NCBI GenBank assembly: GCA_016718155.1
Contig: JADKEH010000044.1
Span: forward strand, 1-64,000
Reading direction: 5' to 3'
Source of the DNA: Candidatus Rhodoferax randersensis
Lineage (GTDB): Bacteria; Pseudomonadota; Gammaproteobacteria; Burkholderiales; Burkholderiaceae_C
Length of the DNA stretch: 64,000 nucleotides
In this document: in pieces, positions 44,640 to 54,473 of the stretch
Numbering within the stretch: the first letter of the stretch is position 1
Layout of the letters: each line of letters begins with the position of its first letter
Program-made: the position numbers and the translations under genes
The notes under the pieces: generated by a model
The model's input: only the letters and a program-made list of their open reading frames with translations
Told to the model about the DNA's origin: nothing
Databases searched by the model: none

Positions 44640-45680
44640 TCAGCCTTGCCCTAGCGCACGGGCCATGCGGATCGCCTCGATCAAACTGGAGGCGTCCGCG
44701 CGGCCGGTTCCAGCAATATCAAAGGCAGTGCCGTGGTCCGGGCTGGTTCGCAACAGTGGCAGACCGAGTGTGACGTTGACGCCCTTGTCCACGCCCAGGT
44801 ACTTCACCGGAATCAGGCCCTGGTCATGGTACATCGCCACGACTACATCGAACTCCCCAGGCCGCTGCAAGGTATTGCGGGCGCGCATGAACACCGTATC
44901 GGGGGCGAACGGCCCCAACGCATCAATACCGCGCTGACGCGCCGCTGCAATCGCCGGTGCAATCACCTCAAGTTCCTCGCGCCCGAACAGGCCGCCCTCG
45001 CCGGCATGGGGGTTGAGCCCGGCCACCGCGATCACCGGTGATCGGCCCAGGAGGGCTCGCAAGGACTGATCTGTGATGATCAAGGTTTGAAGCACGTTGT
45101 CCAGAGTGACCGCGTCCAGCGCCTCGCGCAAGGACACATGGATGCTGACCAGCACCGTGCGCATCTCATCGTTGGCAAGCATCATGCGCACCGGAACTTC
45201 CGCGATGTTCTTGCCCATGAAGGCAGCCGCTTGCGCCTGCAGCAGTTCGGTGTGACCCGGGAAGGCGGCGTACGGTAGTCCCGCCGCATGCAAGGCCTCT
45301 TTATGCAGCGGTGCCGTCACCATTGCGGACACCTCTCCCGCCAGCGCGGCCCGTGCTGCCCACACAATGCAATGCCCGGCGATCAATCCGGCAGCGGCAC
45401 TGACCCGCCCGATGGCGACCGGCGCATCAGCCGGCACCACCTGAATCAGCGGTATGCAGCGCGGCGGCACCGCCAGTGCGTCGTCAGGTGAAGCGATTTT
45501 CGCAACAGGCAGCACAACCCCGTCGCCAGCAACGATTTGGGTGGCACGCCGCATGCTGCCAAGGTCACCGGCGACAAAGCAGCCGTGGGTCACATCGGGC
45601 GCATCCCGGAACGCCTTGGCGATGATCTCCGGGCCGATACCGGCGGGGTCGCCCAGTGTAATGACGATGGGTTTTTCCAT
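44640..45680 (-). CDS. pdxA: 4-Hydroxythreonine-4-phosphate dehydrogenase
   Basis: The 346-residue enzyme begins MEKPIVITLGDPAGIGPEI and has TAPLHKEALHAAG, GHTELLQ, LNPHAGEGGLFG and MYHDQGLIPVKYL, the metal and substrate motifs of PdxA. It acts in pyridoxal phosphate synthesis. The frame is open to 45827, but ATG 45680 matches the family. It follows the Nif3-like gene by 17 bp. Confidence 0.94.
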   Translation of the reverse strand: MEKPIVITLGDPAGIGPEIIAKAFRDAPDVTHGCFVAGDLGSMRRATQIVAGDGVVLPVAKIASPDDALAVPPRCIPLIQVVPADAPVAIGRVSAAAGLIAGHCIVWAARAALAGEVSAMVTAPLHKEALHAAGLPYAAFPGHTELLQAQAAAFMGKNIAEVPVRMMLANDEMRTVLVSIHVSLREALDAVTLDNVLQTLIITDQSLRALLGRSPVIAVAGLNPHAGEGGLFGREELEVIAPAIAAARQRGIDALGPFAPDTVFMRARNTLQRPGEFDVVVAMYHDQGLIPVKYLGVDKGVNVTLGLPLLRTSPDHGTAFDIAGTGRADASSLIEAIRMARALGQG

Positions 45681-45697
45681 GAACAAATGCGATCGGA

Positions 45698-46477
45698 TCA
45701 GGCGGGGTTGTCGATGTCGACGAACGCATGCGCCAAACCCAGTTGCGCGGCCACATGGGCTGCCAGCGCCGCAACCCCATAACGCTCGCTGGCATGGTGG
45801 CCACAAGCCAAATAGGCCACACCACACTCACGCGCGTAGTGCGCCTGCGGCTCCGATATTTCGCCGGTTATGAAAGCCTGCGCGCCGGCGGCAATGGCCG
45901 CTTCAAAGTAACCCTGTGCGCCACCGCTGCACCAGGCGATCCGCTTGAGAGCGTTGCGCCCCGTTCCAACGAGGGTCACCGTATGGCTCAACACCCGTTC
46001 AACGTGAGTCGCCAATGCTTGCGGGTTCTCGAACTGGCTACCGTCCGCGCGCTCGCCCAGAAAACCAAGGTCCTGCTCGCCAAATCGCTTGGTGGCGCTC
46101 AAGCCCAGCTTGCGACCGAGCTGCGCGTTGTTGCCCAGTTCGGGGTGCGCATCGAGCGGCAAGTGGTAGGCAAACAAGTTGATGTCGTGAGCCAGCAAGA
46201 GGGCCAGCCGTTGCTTCATCCAGCCCGTGACGCGCCCGTCCTGCCCACGCCAGAACAGACCATGGTGGACCAAGATCGCGTCGGCATCCTCCAAAATGGC
46301 CGCCTCGATCAGGGCACGACTGGCCGTCACGCCCGAGACCAACTTGCGCACCGTCGCCTTGCCCTCGACCTGCAGACCATTGGGACCGTAGTCCTTGAAA
46401 CGCTCTTGCTGCAGCGTCGCCTCCAGGACACTCAGAAGCGTTTCACGCGAAACTTCGGTGGGTAAGGACTGGGGCAT
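45698..46477 (-). CDS. Nif3-like dinuclear metal centre protein (YbgI/DUF34 family)
   Basis: The 259-residue protein has KDYGPNGLQVEG near the N-terminus, the metal ligands in ILVHHGLFW and YHLPLDAHPELGNN, and the C-terminal GEISEPQAHYARECGVAYLACGHHASER. It belongs to the Nif3/DUF34 hexameric toroid family with two metals per subunit; activity is unsettled (GTP cyclohydrolase-like or metal insertion roles are proposed). ATG 46477 is chosen over 46516, as MPQSLPTEVSRETL leads straight into the fold. Confidence 0.9.
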   Translation of the reverse strand: MPQSLPTEVSRETLLSVLEATLQQERFKDYGPNGLQVEGKATVRKLVSGVTASRALIEAAILEDADAILVHHGLFWRGQDGRVTGWMKQRLALLLAHDINLFAYHLPLDAHPELGNNAQLGRKLGLSATKRFGEQDLGFLGERADGSQFENPQALATHVERVLSHTVTLVGTGRNALKRIAWCSGGAQGYFEAAIAAGAQAFITGEISEPQAHYARECGVAYLACGHHASERYGVAALAAHVAAQLGLAHAFVDIDNPA

Positions 46478-46508
46478 CGTGAGTGTTCGGGAGGTCAAAG
46501 ACGAATTG

Positions 46509-46898
46509 TCAACCATCTGACGGCGTGTTGTTCAAGTCCCCGCCGGACACACCAAACTGCTCCATCTGCACACTGCTGTCGCAACCAGTACCTTGCGATA
46601 TCCAGCGCGAAGCTAGACGCGACAGCACCACGGCGCCAACTGGTGCCGCGCCGTGCAACCAGCCAGGCAAGGCTCGATTCAAGGCGGTGCGCGGCGCGGT
46701 CACGGCTGTGCAGCGGTACTGCTGCGCCATGTCGTCCCATTGCACCGCCATGCAGGCACCGTGGCGCCTTCTGGTCAGGAGTACGCCCAAGGGACAGGGC
46801 TCCAGCAGGCAGCACACACCACAACCATTGCAGGGCACACCTTCAAGCGGCTTCGATGGCGCATCTGCATGGATGTAAATCAGGCGGTGAGAGCTCAT
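46509..46898 (-). CDS. YkgJ-type cysteine-cluster protein
   Basis: The 129-residue protein has a cysteine cluster PCNGCGVCCLLEPCPLG (C23, C26, C29, C30, C35), further cysteines at about 49 and 63 and one near residue 105. This is the YkgJ/Fe-S-type zinc or iron cluster family of unknown function. The rest is a small alpha/beta domain without membrane segments. It lies upstream of the Nif3-like gene on the minus strand with 31 bp between them. Confidence 0.75.
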   Translation of the reverse strand: MSSHRLIYIHADAPSKPLEGVPCNGCGVCCLLEPCPLGVLLTRRRHGACMAVQWDDMAQQYRCTAVTAPRTALNRALPGWLHGAAPVGAVVLSRLASRWISQGTGCDSSVQMEQFGVSGGDLNNTPSDG

Positions 46899-46981
46899 GG
46901 GGCCACTTTACAACGCCAAGTTCGACCCCAGTTGATATCGGTATCGAACCAGCCTCACCGGCAATGTCTCCCTGCGAGGCC

Positions 46982-46987
46982 TACAAT
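46982..46987 (+). promoter_or_regulatory. Possible -10 element of the DegS/DegQ-type protease gene
   Basis: TACAAT lies 55 bases before the protease ATG in a 144-bp divergent gap (46899-47042). No good -35 is seen, and I do not see a sigma-E type GGAACTT box. Confidence 0.3.
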
Positions 46988-47042
46988 TTCCGACGCGCCC
47001 ACTGAATCCATTGGTGGACGATTTGACCTCTGTGGAAACCAC

Positions 47043-48185
<1,143 letters not shown>

Positions 48186-48188
48186 ATC

Positions 48189-48205
48189 CGCGCGCCCGAC
48201 GCGCG
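48189..48205. terminator. GC hairpin between convergent protease gene and tatC
   Basis: CGCGCG, a 5-base loop and CGCGCG form a perfect stem in the 26-bp gap between two convergent genes. There is no T-run, so it is a weak terminator candidate. Confidence 0.3.
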
Positions 48206-48211
48206 ACACCG

Positions 48212-49003
48212 TCAAACCTTGGCCGCTTCCGATTCATCCTCGGGCGCTTTGGTGTGTTTAACGAAGATCTGCGCGGCCCAGATGCCGACCTCATAGAGCA
48301 AACACATGGGTAGCAGCAAAGCAATCATGGAGACCGGATCCGGCGGCGTCACCAAACCCGCAACCGCTGCAGCCCCGACCACAAAATAGGCCCGAAATGA
48401 CTTGAGCTGAACAATGGTCACCATGCCCATGCGCGCCAGAATGATGACCGCAATCGGCACTTCAAATGCCACGCCAAAAGCGATGAACATGGTGATCACA
48501 AAGTCCAGGTAGGCCTCTATGTCAGGCGTCACGGCCACCGAGGCCGGCGACATCTTCTGAATCGCCGGAAAAGCCTGGCCAAACACGAAAAAGTAGCAAA
48601 AGGCCGCCCCCGCGTAAAACAGCAAGGTGCTCGCCACCACCAGTGGCATGACCAGTCGGCGTTCGTGTTTGTAGAGTCCGGGCGCCACGAAGGCCCAGAC
48701 CTGGTAGAGCACCCATGGCAGGGCTACCCCGACTGCCACCATCACGGAGACCTTGATCGGCACCAGAAACGGCGACACCACGCCCACCGCGATCATCTTG
48801 GACCCTTCGGGCAGGGCTTTGACCAATGGCATTGCCAGCAAGTCATACAACTGCGAAGGACCGGGATAGAACAACAACACGATCAGCACCGCCCCAATGC
48901 CATAGGCCGCATACAACAGACGGTCGCGCAGTTCAATCAGGTGTTGGACAAATGGCTGCTCGGTTCCGGCAAGCTCGTCGTCCTTCTTGGAAGGCTCAGT
49001 CAT
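48212..49003 (-). CDS. tatC: Twin-arginine translocase subunit TatC
   Basis: The 263-residue membrane protein has six transmembrane helices and the signatures FVQHLIELRDRLLYA near the N-terminus, FVAPGLYKHERR and FAFGVAFEVPI-like text (FIAFGVAFEVPIAVIIL). It binds twin-arginine signal peptides. It ends the tatABC run, 18 bp after tatB. Confidence 0.96.
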   Translation of the reverse strand: MTEPSKKDDELAGTEQPFVQHLIELRDRLLYAAYGIGAVLIVLLFYPGPSQLYDLLAMPLVKALPEGSKMIAVGVVSPFLVPIKVSVMVAVGVALPWVLYQVWAFVAPGLYKHERRLVMPLVVASTLLFYAGAAFCYFFVFGQAFPAIQKMSPASVAVTPDIEAYLDFVITMFIAFGVAFEVPIAVIILARMGMVTIVQLKSFRAYFVVGAAAVAGLVTPPDPVSMIALLLPMCLLYEVGIWAAQIFVKHTKAPEDESEAAKV

Positions 49004-49021
49004 CGCGTGTCATGTCGGCAC

Positions 49022-49489
49022 TTAACCGTTCCACTTTTGAGGCCGAAAGCGCGCTACCCGCGCCGCGCCGGACTGAACGTGCGTGCGCACGCCGCTGCGC
49101 GCCTTGTACCACCGCGGCGTAGCCCCTTGTTTGACGCGCCACTTCTTCCTGGGATGCTGGTAAGCCGGCAAGACAACCGACGAAACCTCGGACGAAGCCT
49201 GTGCCGCCGTATCAGTCGCTTCAGCCCAGGACTTTTCGAAATCGCTGGCGTTGGTTTGAATCGTGCTTTCCACGTCACGCGCGGCGCTTTCCATCGAGTC
49301 CTTCATCTTTTTCAGTTCGTCGAGTTCCATCGAACGACTGACCTCGGACTTGACCTCCGCAACGTAACGTTGCGCGCGGCCCAACAACGTGCCGATGGTG
49401 CGCGCCAGTCCCGGTAGTTTTTCCGGGCCGATCACGACCAATGCTATCCCGCCGATGATGGCGAGCTTGGTAACGCCAATGTCAAGCAC
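49022..49489 (-). CDS. tatB: Twin-arginine translocase subunit TatB
   Basis: The 155-residue protein starts MLDIGVTKLAIIGGIALVVIGPEKLPGLARTIG, the TatB transmembrane helix, glutamate and hinge, followed by an amphipathic helix and a disordered basic tail. With TatC it forms the Tat substrate receptor. It directly follows tatA with no gap. Confidence 0.94.
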   Translation of the reverse strand: MLDIGVTKLAIIGGIALVVIGPEKLPGLARTIGTLLGRAQRYVAEVKSEVSRSMELDELKKMKDSMESAARDVESTIQTNASDFEKSWAEATDTAAQASSEVSSVVLPAYQHPRKKWRVKQGATPRWYKARSGVRTHVQSGAARVARFRPQKWNG

Positions 49490-49735
49490 TTAAGCCTTGG
49501 TTTTGGCTTCAACGTCAATGGTTTCCTTGGCGGCCGCTGGCGCGCCCGCCACTTGCTGCACCGGTGCTGCCGGTGTCGCTGCTTCGGCAGCCTTGTCGCT
49601 ACCGTCTTTCATGCCGTCCTTGAACCCTTTGACGGCGCCACCGAGGTCCGAACCAATGTTCCTGAGCTTCTTGGTACCAAAAATGACAATGATGATCACC
49701 AGAAAGATGATTAGATGCGTGGTCGACAAACCCAT
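49490..49735 (-). CDS. tatA: Twin-arginine translocase subunit TatA
   Basis: The 81-residue protein starts MGLSTTHLIIFLVIIIVIFGTKKLRNIGSDLGGAVKGF, the TatA helix, hinge (FGTKKL) and amphipathic helix, with an Ala/Pro-rich tail. It polymerises to form the Tat pore. AGGAGA precedes the ATG. Confidence 0.95.
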   Translation of the reverse strand: MGLSTTHLIIFLVIIIVIFGTKKLRNIGSDLGGAVKGFKDGMKDGSDKAAEAATPAAPVQQVAGAPAAAKETIDVEAKTKA

Positions 49736-49803
49736 GGTGTTCTCCTAAGAAATTGACGCGATTTTAGTCGCCCACCCACAACGTAGTGGACGATCTCAAC
49801 AAA

Positions 49804-50178
49804 TTAACCCCGCAGCCAGGGCCGAGGCCCGCCCATCACATGAACATGCAGGTGTTGAACTTCCTGCCGCCCTTCAGCGCCAGTGTTGCTCAACACCCGG
49901 AATCCGCCGTCCGGATACGGGTTGCAGCCCTCCTGCAACGCCAGCTTGGGTGCCAGCACCATCATGCGTCCCATCAGGGCAGCATGCTCCGGACCGAGTT
50001 GCGCCAGGGATGGAATATGCAACTTCGGAATCATCAGGAAATGCACAGGCGCCCAGGGATGGATGTCGTGGAAGACAAAAAGTTCATCGTCCTGGTAGAC
50101 CACCTTGGACGGTACCTGCCCTGCAGCGATCTTGCAGAACAGGCAACTCGCGTCGAAACTGACAATCGGCGCACTCAT
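49804..50178 (-). CDS. HIT-family purine nucleotide hydrolase
   Basis: The 124-residue protein has the zinc-like CLFCKI start and the HIT triad HLHVHVMGG (His-x-His-x-His). It belongs to the HinT-like histidine triad family, hydrolysing adenosine phosphoramidates or nucleotidyl adducts. ATG 50178 overlaps the stop of the upstream DUF4870-like gene (ATGA). It commonly follows hisE in Burkholderiales. Confidence 0.93.
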   Translation of the reverse strand: MSAPIVSFDASCLFCKIAAGQVPSKVVYQDDELFVFHDIHPWAPVHFLMIPKLHIPSLAQLGPEHAALMGRMMVLAPKLALQEGCNPYPDGGFRVLSNTGAEGRQEVQHLHVHVMGGPRPWLRG

Positions 50179-50558
50179 ACCGCGGCTCCTATCGGCAGAC
50201 CCTTGTTCATGGCCACCATGCCGCTCACGATGCGGTACAGGAACCAGACCGAAATCAGCGCCCAGGCGATCCAGCCCGGGAAAATGAACAGAATCCACAG
50301 CGGGATGGTCACCAGGTACAAGGTGGCTGCGATCAAAACACTCCGGATTCGCCACCTGAAGTGCGAGGCGTGCCAGGTGCCCTCGGCCTTGTCACGGTTG
50401 ACCAGATCCAGCACCAGCGCCACGATCAGCAGCACCGGGCCAAACTGCCCACCGGGAACGATGGCGCCAATGGCGACAATCAGGTGCAGGATGTAGCTGA
50501 TCGTGCCCACGGTAGTGAGCGACTGAAGCTGCTGCGAATCAGGCGGGATCTGGGTCAT
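50175..50558 (-). CDS. DUF4870-like small membrane protein
   Basis: The 127-residue protein has about three to four hydrophobic segments (TISYILHLIVAIGAI; GPVLLIVALVLDLV; SVLIAATLYLVTIPLWILFIF; WALISVWFLYRIV). The DSQQLQSLTTVGTISYILH start and the charged loop RDKAEGTWHASHFRW recall DUF4870-type proteins; function unknown. It overlaps hisE at its start and the HIT gene at its end, so it is translated in the his transcript. Confidence 0.75.
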   Translation of the reverse strand: MTQIPPDSQQLQSLTTVGTISYILHLIVAIGAIVPGGQFGPVLLIVALVLDLVNRDKAEGTWHASHFRWRIRSVLIAATLYLVTIPLWILFIFPGWIAWALISVWFLYRIVSGMVAMNKGLPIGAAV

Positions 50559-50956
50559 TTCACCACTCCTTCACGGGACTGTGCCTTGCGCAGCGCCTTC
50601 TCTTCCATACCGCTGGTACCGGCACGCCGGTCCAGCTCCGTCAAAACGTCGGCTGGCTTCAAGCCATAGTGCGCCAGTGCCACCATGCAGTGAAACCACA
50701 GATCGGCCACTTCGTTGACCACCTTGGCCGTGTCACCACCGTGATCAGCGTCCTTGGCCGCCATCACCACCTCGGTGGCCTCTTCGCCGATCTTCTTGAG
50801 AAACGCGTCCGGCCCCTTTTGCAGCAGGCGCGCCACATAACTGGTGTCGGCATCGCCACCACGCTGGGGCAAGCGACTCTCGATGACGATGGCCAGACGC
50901 TCCAGCGTATCAGCGCCGTCGCCGGTGGTGGCATCCGTGGGTGGCATGGTCTTCAT
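50555..50956 (-). CDS. hisE: Phosphoribosyl-ATP pyrophosphatase
   Basis: The 133-residue protein has the all-helical MazG-like fold with KKIGEEATEVVMAAKD and NEVADLWFHCMVAL, whose acidic residues bind Mg. It removes pyrophosphate from phosphoribosyl-ATP, step 2 of histidine synthesis. ATG 50956 overlaps the hisI stop (ATGA). HisE and HisI are separate proteins here, not fused as in E. coli. Confidence 0.94.
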   Translation of the reverse strand: MKTMPPTDATTGDGADTLERLAIVIESRLPQRGGDADTSYVARLLQKGPDAFLKKIGEEATEVVMAAKDADHGGDTAKVVNEVADLWFHCMVALAHYGLKPADVLTELDRRAGTSGMEEKALRKAQSREGVVK

Positions 50957-51342
50957 TGGTAAATGGTATGGGGATCTTTGAGGACCGGCTCGGTCACCTG
51001 CCATTGGCCGTCCTTGAAAACACTGAAAAAGCAACTGTGGCGACCAGTGTGACAGGCAATCCCCGGCTGGTGCCCGGTCTGGGTGACCTGCAACAGCAGC
51101 ACATCGTTGTCGCAATCGACGCGAATTTCATGCACGGTCTGCACATGACCGGATTCTTCGCCCTTAAACCACAGCTTGCCCCGTGAGCGACTGAAGTACA
51201 CGGCACGGCCCAGCTCCGCAGTCTTTTGCAAGGCTTCGCGGTTCATCCAGGCAAACATGAGCACGTCCTTGCTGCCCAGCTCCTGCGCGATCACCGGCAC
51301 CAGGCCCTGGGCGTCCCACTTGATATCGTCCAACCAGTTCAT
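50953..51342 (-). CDS. hisI: Phosphoribosyl-AMP cyclohydrolase
   Basis: The 129-residue enzyme has FAWMNREALQKT, AVYFSRSRGKLWFKGEESGH and the zinc/magnesium site VDCDNDVLLLQV with CHTGRHSCFF. It opens the adenine ring in step 3 of histidine synthesis. It overlaps hisE, and a 143-bp gap separates it from hisF. Confidence 0.95.
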   Translation of the reverse strand: MNWLDDIKWDAQGLVPVIAQELGSKDVLMFAWMNREALQKTAELGRAVYFSRSRGKLWFKGEESGHVQTVHEIRVDCDNDVLLLQVTQTGHQPGIACHTGRHSCFFSVFKDGQWQVTEPVLKDPHTIYQ

Positions 51343-51485
51343 GCATGAATTGTCCGTGATTTGAAGGCGCAGACAGAAAACAGGCGAATTGCAGGGCCAT
51401 CGTTACGCCAGCTCTGCCGGGCCGCTGAAGTCGCCCCAGCAGGGGAAGGCGCCGCGGCACGCAGTGCGCAAGCCTACGCGGGTTA

Positions 51486-52286
51486 TCAGATCCTCACCGG
51501 AATGCCGCGCAACGCCATAGCCGCCTTGGCCTGGGCCACGGTGTACTCGCCGTAGTGGAAGATGCTTGCCGCCAGCACCGCATCGGCGCCGCCCAGCTGG
51601 ATGCCGTCGGCAAGGTGATCCAGGGTGCCCACCCCGCCCGAGGCAATCACGGGCACGCTCACGGCGTCGCTGACCGCCCGCGTCAACTCCAGGTCGAAGC
51701 CGGCTTTGGTGCCATCGCGGTCCATGCTGGTGAGCAGGATCTCCCCGGCGCCACGGCGCGCCATGTCGCGCGCCCAGGCCACCGCGTCGAGCCCCGTGTT
51801 CTTGCGCCCGCCGTGACTGAACACATCCCATCCGGGGCCGATTGCCTGACCCTGCGCATCCAGGCGCTGCGCCTCCTGCTCCGAGCGCCGCTTGGCATCG
51901 ATCGCCACCACAATGCACTGCGCGCCGTACTTGTGCGAGGCGTCTTCGATCACCTGGGGGTTGGCAATGGCAGCCGAGTTGAAACTGGTCTTGTCCGCCC
52001 CGGCGTTGAGCAGGCGGCGCACGTCGTCCACGGTGCGAACGCCGCCACCGACGGTGAGCGGAATGAAAACCTGCGACGCCACCGCCTCGATGATGTGCAG
52101 GATCAGGTCGCGCCCGTCACTGGTGGCGGTGATGTCCAGAAAAGTGAGTTCGTCGGCACCCTGTTCGTTGTAGCGCGCCGCGATTTCCACCGGGTCGCCC
52201 GCATCACGAAGTTCGACAAAATTGACGCCTTTGACGACCCGGCCGCCGGTGACGTCGAGACAGGGGATGATGCGTTTAGCGAGCAC
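51486..52286 (-). CDS. hisF: Imidazole glycerol phosphate synthase, cyclase subunit
   Basis: The 266-residue TIM barrel begins MLAKRIIPCLDVTGGRVVKGVNF and keeps the catalytic D11 (CLD) and the second aspartate in LTSMDRDGTKAGFD. It uses ammonia passed from HisH to make imidazole glycerol phosphate and AICAR. It lies 19 bp after hisA. Confidence 0.96.
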   Translation of the reverse strand: MLAKRIIPCLDVTGGRVVKGVNFVELRDAGDPVEIAARYNEQGADELTFLDITATSDGRDLILHIIEAVASQVFIPLTVGGGVRTVDDVRRLLNAGADKTSFNSAAIANPQVIEDASHKYGAQCIVVAIDAKRRSEQEAQRLDAQGQAIGPGWDVFSHGGRKNTGLDAVAWARDMARRGAGEILLTSMDRDGTKAGFDLELTRAVSDAVSVPVIASGGVGTLDHLADGIQLGGADAVLAASIFHYGEYTVAQAKAAMALRGIPVRI

Positions 52287-52305
52287 TTTGATGAATCACG
52301 TTGGC

Positions 52306-53046
52306 CTAACCGTTCAACTCGTCAGCCCGCGCCTGGGCTGCGGCAAAGTCCAGGTCGCCGCTGTAGATGGCACGACCGCAAATCACGCCCTCAATGCCCT
52401 CGCTCTCCACGGCGCACAGGGCCTCGATATCGGCCATGTTGCTCAGTCCGCCGGAGGCGATCACGGGAATGGTCAGGGCCTGCGCCAGCTTGACCGTGGC
52501 GTCGATGTTGATGCCCGACAACATGCCGTCGCGGCCAATGTCGGTGTAGATGATGGACTCGACGCCGTAGTCTTCAAACTTCTTGGCCAGATCGATCACG
52601 TCATGGTGCGACAGCTTGCTCCAGCCGTTGGTGGCGACTTTGCCGTCCTTGGCATCCAGGCCAACGATGATGTGGCCGCCGAAGGCGGTGCAAGCATCCT
52701 GCAGAAAGCCGGGATTCTTGACCGCCGCCGTGCCGATGATCACGTAGCGCAGCCCGGCATCCAGGTAACGCTCGATGGTGTCAAGGTCGCGGATGCCACC
52801 GCCCAGTTGCACATCGACTTCACCGCCAACACTCTTGAGAATCTTGCGGATCGCCAATTCGTTCTTGGGCTGACCGGCAAAGGCGCCGTTCAGATCCACC
52901 AGATGCAGACGCCGCGCACCCTTGGCCACCCAACTGCGCGCCATCACCGGCGGATCCTCGCCGAAGGTGGTGGATTGCTCCATGTCGCCTTGCTTGAGGC
53001 GAACACAGTGGCCGTCTTTGAGGTCAATAGCGGGAATCAGCAGCAT
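52306..53046 (-). CDS. hisA: ProFAR isomerase HisA
   Basis: The 246-residue TIM barrel begins MLLIPAIDLKDGHCVRLKQGDM, with catalytic D8, and has IYTDIGRDGMLSGINID with the second aspartate. It isomerises ProFAR to PRFAR in step 4 of histidine synthesis. Confidence 0.96.
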   Translation of the reverse strand: MLLIPAIDLKDGHCVRLKQGDMEQSTTFGEDPPVMARSWVAKGARRLHLVDLNGAFAGQPKNELAIRKILKSVGGEVDVQLGGGIRDLDTIERYLDAGLRYVIIGTAAVKNPGFLQDACTAFGGHIIVGLDAKDGKVATNGWSKLSHHDVIDLAKKFEDYGVESIIYTDIGRDGMLSGINIDATVKLAQALTIPVIASGGLSNMADIEALCAVESEGIEGVICGRAIYSGDLDFAAAQARADELNG

Positions 53047-53117
53047 GATGGTGGGAGATGGAAAAACTTCGGCGGAACGTGACGTGGCTGAACCCTATCC
53101 GGCAGGGGAGACGTCAG

Positions 53118-53801
53118 TCAAGGATTCCAGTGAAGGAAGTTGCGGTACAGGGCCAGTCCATGGTCCGCGCTTTTTTCGGGATGAAATTGCGTGGCGAAAA
53201 TATTATCGCGCGCAACCACGGCGCAGAATCGTCCGCCATAGTCCGCCTCGCCTGCAATGTGGCGCGCATCTGACGGTTGAGCGTAATAACTGTGCACAAA
53301 ATAGAAGTAGCTGCGGTCTGGCACGTCGCCCCAAACCGGGTGCACGACACCGCCGTGTTGGCGCTGAAGCACCTGATTCCACCCCATCTGTGGGACTTTG
53401 TAGCGACTGCCATCGGGCTGGCGCTGTCCTTCCAGCTCGAAGCGCCGCACATTGCCGGCAATCAAGCCCAGGCAGGCGGTATCCAGTTCTTCGCTGTGAT
53501 CAAGCAGCATCTGCATACCCACGCAGACTCCCATTAGTGGCTTGTTCGCCGCGGCATGCAACACCGCCGGCAACATGCCGGACTCGCGCAGCTCACGCAT
53601 GCAGTCGCGCATGCCGCCCTGCCCCGGCAGGACCACGCGCTCAGCCGCCATGACTTCTTCAGGGGTGCGCGCCCAAACCACCTCGACGCCGGAGCCTTGG
53701 GCGACATGTAACACGGCTTGCGACACCGAGCGCAGGTTGCCCATGCCGTAGTCGACCACGGCAACGGTTCTTCCGGTGGATCGTGTTGCTACAAAGGTCA
53801 T
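53118..53801 (-). CDS. hisH: Imidazole glycerol phosphate synthase, glutaminase subunit
   Basis: The 227-residue class I amidotransferase has AVVDYGMGNLRSV, the nucleophile C93 in GVCVGMQMLL, and the His-Glu pair in ATQFHPEKS. It supplies ammonia to HisF. ATG 53801 is preferred over the upstream TTG 53810. A 71-bp gap separates it from hisA. Confidence 0.95.
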   Translation of the reverse strand: MTFVATRSTGRTVAVVDYGMGNLRSVSQAVLHVAQGSGVEVVWARTPEEVMAAERVVLPGQGGMRDCMRELRESGMLPAVLHAAANKPLMGVCVGMQMLLDHSEELDTACLGLIAGNVRRFELEGQRQPDGSRYKVPQMGWNQVLQRQHGGVVHPVWGDVPDRSYFYFVHSYYAQPSDARHIAGEADYGGRFCAVVARDNIFATQFHPEKSADHGLALYRNFLHWNP

Positions 53802-53852
53802 AGCATACAAGTCAATATGGATATGAACAAAAGTCCAACTCTCCTCAAAAAT

Positions 53853-54473
53853 TCAGAGTGAACCTTTGGTCGAAGGAATGGTGCCCGCCGCGCGGGGGTC
53901 TGGCGTCAGCGCGGCACGCAGCGCCCGGGCAAAGGCCTTGAACACGGTCTCGGCCTGGTGGTGGGCGTTGTCGCCGCGCAGGTTGTCAATGTGCAGCGTC
54001 ACAAACGCGTGGTTCACAAAGCCTTGAAAGAACTCATGCGCCAACTGGCTGTCAAAGGTGCCGATCATGCCGCTCTTGAACGGCACATTCATGACCAGGC
54101 CGGGGCGTCCAGACAGGTCGATGACAACTCGGGATAGCGCCTCGTCCAGCGGTACGTAGGCATGGCCGTAACGGCAAATACCCTTCTTGTCACCGACCGC
54201 TTTGTGCACCGCCTGTCCGAAGGCGATGCCGACATCCTCCACCGTGTGATGGCCATCGATATGCAAGTCACCCTCGGCATGAATGTCCAGGTCGATCATG
54301 CCGTGGCGCGCGATCTGGTCCAGCATGTGGTCAAAGAAGCCAATGCCGGTGTGCAACTTGGCCTGGCCGGTGCCATCCAGATTGACACGCACCATGATGC
54401 GCGTCTCGGCGGTGTTGCGCGAGACCTCGGCAATGCGCTCGGGCGCGGAGGAGACGGGGGTGGTCTGAGTCAT
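53853..54473 (-). CDS. hisB: Imidazoleglycerol-phosphate dehydratase
   Basis: The 206-residue enzyme has GIGFFDHMLDQIARHG, DLHIDGHHTVEDVGI and NLRGDNAHHQAETVFKAFARA, the two metal-binding histidine motifs. It is the monofunctional dehydratase without the E. coli-type phosphatase domain. It overlaps hisC by 4 bp. Confidence 0.96.
   Translation of the reverse strand: MTQTTPVSSAPERIAEVSRNTAETRIMVRVNLDGTGQAKLHTGIGFFDHMLDQIARHGMIDLDIHAEGDLHIDGHHTVEDVGIAFGQAVHKAVGDKKGICRYGHAYVPLDEALSRVVIDLSGRPGLVMNVPFKSGMIGTFDSQLAHEFFQGFVNHAFVTLHIDNLRGDNAHHQAETVFKAFARALRAALTPDPRAAGTIPSTKGSL

Noticed and set aside
46653..47042. 130-codon N-terminal extension of the DegS/DegQ-type protease
   Set aside because: It overlaps the cysteine-cluster gene in antisense and precedes a clear membrane-anchor start at 47043.
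51343..51485. hisI-hisF gap examined for a missing gene or attenuator
   Set aside because: No start codon with a ribosome-binding site, no histidine-rich leader peptide and no terminator are seen.
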